Positions 60,902-64,000 of a stretch of 64,000 nt of DNA are shown piece by piece. Location of the stretch: assembly GCA_009777515.1 (NCBI GenBank), contig WRLR01000004.1, forward strand, positions 1-64,000, in the 5' to 3' direction. The first letter of the stretch is position 1, and every line of letters starts with the position of its first letter. A program made the translations under genes and the position numbers. The DNA comes from Oscillospiraceae bacterium. Lineage in GTDB: Bacteria; Bacillota; Clostridia; WRLR01. The notes beneath the pieces were generated by a model. The model did not search any database. It had not been told where the DNA came from and was given only the letters and a program-made list of their open reading frames with translations.

Positions 60902-63900
60902 ATGAAAAGTAAATCAAATGTAGCAAAAAGGTTGCTGGCTGTGGTGCTGGCAGCGCTGATGGTCGCAGGGGCATTGCCGAACCCGGGCGCCACGGGCGTT
61001 GGCTCGTTGCTTGCGCCGTTGACGGCCAACGCGGACGGCGGGCCCGTGGGCGACGTCATATTCAACGAGCCGTATGCGCCGGCGCTGCCGCCTGTCAGCA
61101 GCCTCTCGGACATACAATGGTCCATTGTGGACCACCCGGGACACGACATAGCCTACACAGAGGCTCAGTCGCAGGCACATAACGGCGCAGCCACGCTCGA
61201 TCACGTCGTCATGCAAAACGACGACATAGCGTTTTACGGGTATGCCTATCCGGCATATGTGGACAGCGTGTTCACCGATTTGTACGAAGTGAACGGCATT
61301 TCGTTTGTACTGCGCCCGGTGATCATGAACTTCCACACATTTTCAGAGGCAGGTTTTCTGTTCAACGGGGAATTCAACTATGTAGGCAGCAGAATGTACT
61401 ATACAGGGTACGCTGTGGTCTTAAAGTGCGGGAACGTGGCGGGGATGCTGGAGAACAGCCCTGCAGCGGCCAACACCGCGTCCTTGTGCCTGTACTACAT
61501 AGACAACGAGGAGTGGATCCCCGGCAATTTCCGTCCGGGCAACGTGGCGACGACGCGCACGCTGGTCTCGGTGCTCAAAACGGGCATCAACAACTTAGAC
61601 CCCACGCCGTATAGGCTCAGCCTCGAGGTCGACAATGCGACGCGCGCATTCCAGCTCTACCTCGACGGCGCCTTCAGGGCGGACGTGCCGGCGGCAGACG
61701 TGGAAGGCGGCGCGGCAGGCCCCACGGGCTTTGGCTTCTACACGGGCTATTATTCCCATGCATGCTCCATTCTGACACGTATACGCTTTGAAAACACATT
61801 GTTCGACATTGAAGTGGAGGAAAAGGAGACGGGGGCGAGCGTCCTCTTTGTCGACGCGCTGTCAGGCGCGGAGATACGCGCACCGGAAATCGTGGACGAC
61901 GGGCTTTCAGGTCAGCGCTACAAGGTCGTCCAGCCCCGTTTTATCAATGCAACCGAGCCAGGGTTCCACTATGTATTATCGAACAACAGCCGGGGCGTGG
62001 ACATAGAGAATGACATGCTGCTGACATACCATAGCAGTCCGCTGCGAAATGTCACAACCTTGTATTACACAATGCAATATGAAGGCGATGTAACGGATCT
62101 GTTCGAGAAAAAGGCCCGGGTAAACGGCGGAAATTGGGACAACGGGGAAGTAAGCAATCCAGTCCTTGTTATTAATGGTGACGAGATTGAATACGAAATA
62201 ACGGTGTATTCGCAGCCAGGCGGGCAGTCCGGTTACGGTGAAGTGCGCGACACCATACCGAACGGCCTGGAAATCGACAAAACCAGCATTACCGGCACGG
62301 AGAGCGCCGCCCCGATCCCCGGCTCCATTGCCTGGCGGCTGGAGGACTCTGACAGGACCATTGTCTGGACGATACCGGTCGACATGTACCCCGTCAGCGT
62401 TTCGGTAAAGGTCGAAGTCGACAATACTATTAATGAGCAGACTATGTTTGAAAACTTTGCGATGGTCATGATCGCTTCAGGTTTTATGGAGACAAACATC
62501 ACGTACCATGAGTTTACCAACATCAAAATTATCGAGGAGTATTACTTTTACGACGAAGTCACCGACTTGCCCACATCGGACAAAATGCCATACCCGGATT
62601 TAGAAACCTATATCCGTTTTGGATCGATATACACAGTGCAGGGGCTGCCCGAGGCTCAGGCGAGGATGTACATATTCAAGGGATACAGTTATTTTGAACC
62701 TGGCTCGCAATGGAGCTTCATCCCCGCCGAGTCATTGGACGAGATACCAGAGATCCCAGATGAGGAAATGATCTATACATCGATACAATTGTATTACATG
62801 CCTGTGTACGTGACCGTGCATTTTGTCGACGAGGCAGGCAACCCTATCGCCGACGCGCCCAATGGACCCTCTGTACAGGAGATGGTCCTGCCATATGCCG
62901 ATTATTTCATCAAGATGAGCTATTTTGACAGCTTTGCAACCAGCAGCAACCAAATATGGACGTATTACGACTTCGAGCTGGTTTCTCCGCCCCAGGTCGG
63001 GAGCGGCAGGACACTCGGCGCGGAGCCCGTCTATCCCAGCGGCAGCGCGCCAATATTCGATGGCGATATCATGGACTCAAGCAAGCACATCATTCTGTAC
63101 TTCACGCTTAAGCAGGCCGTGCGCGTGCACTATAGGGAGCTTAACAACCCCGGCAACGTGCTACACAACACCGGGACATATTTCTTTGACTCAATATTTG
63201 ACCCCTCTGTAACACTCCGTTCCCCGGGCGGGGACGCGTTACGCGACGACATCGATCTGACCGCCGCGTTTGGGAAGGTGTATGAATATACCGACGTCTA
63301 TACGGTGGACGGCGGGCTGGAGCAGGCCGGGTTCCCGGGGGTGCAGGGCGCCCCGTCCGAAATCACGCTGTATTTCAGGACTTCATATCTACTGACAGAA
63401 AAGTTCCACAAGGACGAAGATAGCGACGAAGAGGAAGATTTAAAACTGCTGGCCGATGCCGTCCAGGAGATATTCGGCGGAGGCTCTTTCACCGGGGACC
63501 CGCCCGCATTCATCATCGTCGGAACACAAAAATGGAACTACATCGGCTACAAGGTAGACAACGGTAGCAACCCCCTGAACACCGGTATCCCATCGATTGG
63601 TAGGTTGACGGGCGATGCGGTCATCATTTATATATTTGAATTAGATCCGGATCCGTACGAGGAGACAACAACGACCCCCACACCCCCGCCGGGTGGGACG
63701 CCGGGCGGATCGCCGGGCGGATCGCCGGGCGGGACGCCGGCAACGCCGGCTCCCACGCCCACGCCTACGCCGACGCCGGCTCCGACGCCGACCCCGACGG
63801 AAGACATTGGAACAGATAGGGTCCCGCTTTCCCCGTTCATTACCGACCATGTCGCGTACATCATCGGGTACCCCGAAGGGGACGTGCGCCCCGGGCTCAA

Positions 63901-64000
63901 CGTGACGCGCGCGGAGGTCGCCACAGTATTTTTCAGGCTCTTGACGGACGACTTCCGGGGTGATTACTGGACGCGCGACAACCCGTACTCCGACGTACAA
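60902..64000 (+). CDS. Large surface protein with SLH domain, incomplete at window end
   Basis: The frame is open from ATG 60902 to the window end, 1,033 residues so far. A signal peptide (KRLLAVVLAALMVAGALPNPG) is followed by a lectin-like or Ig-like part (about 40-310), a DUF11-like segment (about 395-530; GYGEVRDTIPNGLEIDKTSI), MucBP-like repeats (about 560-930; VTVHFVDEAGNPIADAPNG, VRVHYRELNNPG), a Gly/Pro/Thr-rich linker (about 920-965, GGSPGGSPGGTPATPAP and TPTP units) and the start of an SLH domain (about 972 onward; YIIGYPEGDVRPGLNVTRAE). It is probably an adhesin anchored to the S-layer polymer. A GGGGG site precedes the start by about 10 bases. The two Gly/Thr/Pro repeats share the low-complexity style of other genes here. 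Confidence 0.85.
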   Translation, partial: MKSKSNVAKRLLAVVLAALMVAGALPNPGATGVGSLLAPLTANADGGPVGDVIFNEPYAPALPPVSSLSDIQWSIVDHPGHDIAYTEAQSQAHNGAATLDHVVMQNDDIAFYGYAYPAYVDSVFTDLYEVNGISFVLRPVIMNFHTFSEAGFLFNGEFNYVGSRMYYTGYAVVLKCGNVAGMLENSPAAANTASLCLYYIDNEEWIPGNFRPGNVATTRTLVSVLKTGINNLDPTPYRLSLEVDNATRAFQLYLDGAFRADVPAADVEGGAAGPTGFGFYTGYYSHACSILTRIRFENTLFDIEVEEKETGASVLFVDALSGAEIRAPEIVDDGLSGQRYKVVQPRFINATEPGFHYVLSNNSRGVDIENDMLLTYHSSPLRNVTTLYYTMQYEGDVTDLFEKKARVNGGNWDNGEVSNPVLVINGDEIEYEITVYSQPGGQSGYGEVRDTIPNGLEIDKTSITGTESAAPIPGSIAWRLEDSDRTIVWTIPVDMYPVSVSVKVEVDNTINEQTMFENFAMVMIASGFMETNITYHEFTNIKIIEEYYFYDEVTDLPTSDKMPYPDLETYIRFGSIYTVQGLPEAQARMYIFKGYSYFEPGSQWSFIPAESLDEIPEIPDEEMIYTSIQLYYMPVYVTVHFVDEAGNPIADAPNGPSVQEMVLPYADYFIKMSYFDSFATSSNQIWTYYDFELVSPPQVGSGRTLGAEPVYPSGSAPIFDGDIMDSSKHIILYFTLKQAVRVHYRELNNPGNVLHNTGTYFFDSIFDPSVTLRSPGGDALRDDIDLTAAFGKVYEYTDVYTVDGGLEQAGFPGVQGAPSEITLYFRTSYLLTEKFHKDEDSDEEEDLKLLADAVQEIFGGGSFTGDPPAFIIVGTQKWNYIGYKVDNGSNPLNTGIPSIGRLTGDAVIIYIFELDPDPYEETTTTPTPPPGGTPGGSPGGSPGGTPATPAPTPTPTPTPAPTPTPTEDIGTDRVPLSPFITDHVAYIIGYPEGDVRPGLNVTRAEVATVFFRLLTDDFRGDYWTRDNPYSDVQ

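Overview
The window looks like a chromosomal segment of a fairly GC-rich Clostridia-type Bacillota. The supporting families are YesL/DUF624, DUF1934, DUF4342, DUF6171, an ECF S component, S-layer-homology (SLH) surface proteins, a small RelA/SpoT synthetase and the TIGR03915/TIGR03916 pair. Ribosome-binding sites are strong GGAGG-type and there are several TTG and GTG starts. I see no phage, plasmid or CRISPR locus.

Layout. 1-3.6 kb: the end of a CoA-transferase, a YjdF-like membrane protein and a two-component system (kinase and regulator on the minus strand), divergent from ftsH (3.7-5.7 kb). 5.7-10.1 kb, minus strand: a histidine operon hisD-hisC-hisB followed by a URO-D-like methyltransferase, preceded by a promoter, a His-rich leader peptide and a terminator that together look like a classical attenuator. 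10.1-20.6 kb, minus strand: two giant tandem alpha-2-macroglobulin-like paralogues without the thioester motif. 20.9-24.8 kb: hisA, a PHP-type histidinol phosphatase, a sugar isomerase/epimerase and a Gfo/Idh/MocA oxidoreductase. 24.9-30.3 kb, minus strand: a DUF6171 protein, a GH51 arabinofuranosidase, tRNA-Arg, a hybrid histidine kinase and a YesL-like protein. 30.6-36.1 kb: a compact type IV pilus operon (pilB, pilT, pilC and three prepilins). 36.5-39.4 kb: a nitrilase-family amidohydrolase, a nitroreductase, a candidate small RNA and a zinc alcohol/polyol dehydrogenase. 39.8-43.5 kb: a P-loop/Asp23-like protein, an ECF S component, a small alarmone synthetase, murI and DUF1934. 43.8-48.8 kb: two SLH proteins. 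48.8-53.4 kb, minus strand: the TIGR03915/03916 DNA-metabolism pair and a URO-D/CobW pair. 53.5-60.5 kb: CCA-adding enzyme, a small membrane protein, a UBA-DUF4342 protein, a second two-component system and a DUF4143 ATPase. 60.5-64 kb: tRNA-Thr and the start of a large surface protein that runs off the end.

Two themes recur. First, many ordinary enzymes and regulators carry in-frame low-complexity inserts (Gly/Ser, Ala/Gly/Val, Gly/Asp/Asn) between conserved motifs, and non-coding gaps hold short tandem arrays, so repeat expansion seems active across this genome. Second, short dispersed palindromes (GTAGGG/CCCTAC ends) and a near-identical 122-bp inverted pair (about 21.8 and 59.1 kb) mark an unexplained repeat population. 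The most notable single items are the his leader/attenuator, the 122-bp repeat pair, the thioester-less A2M pair in an apparent monoderm, and operator-like sites in the ftsH/regulator and URO-D/CobW promoters.
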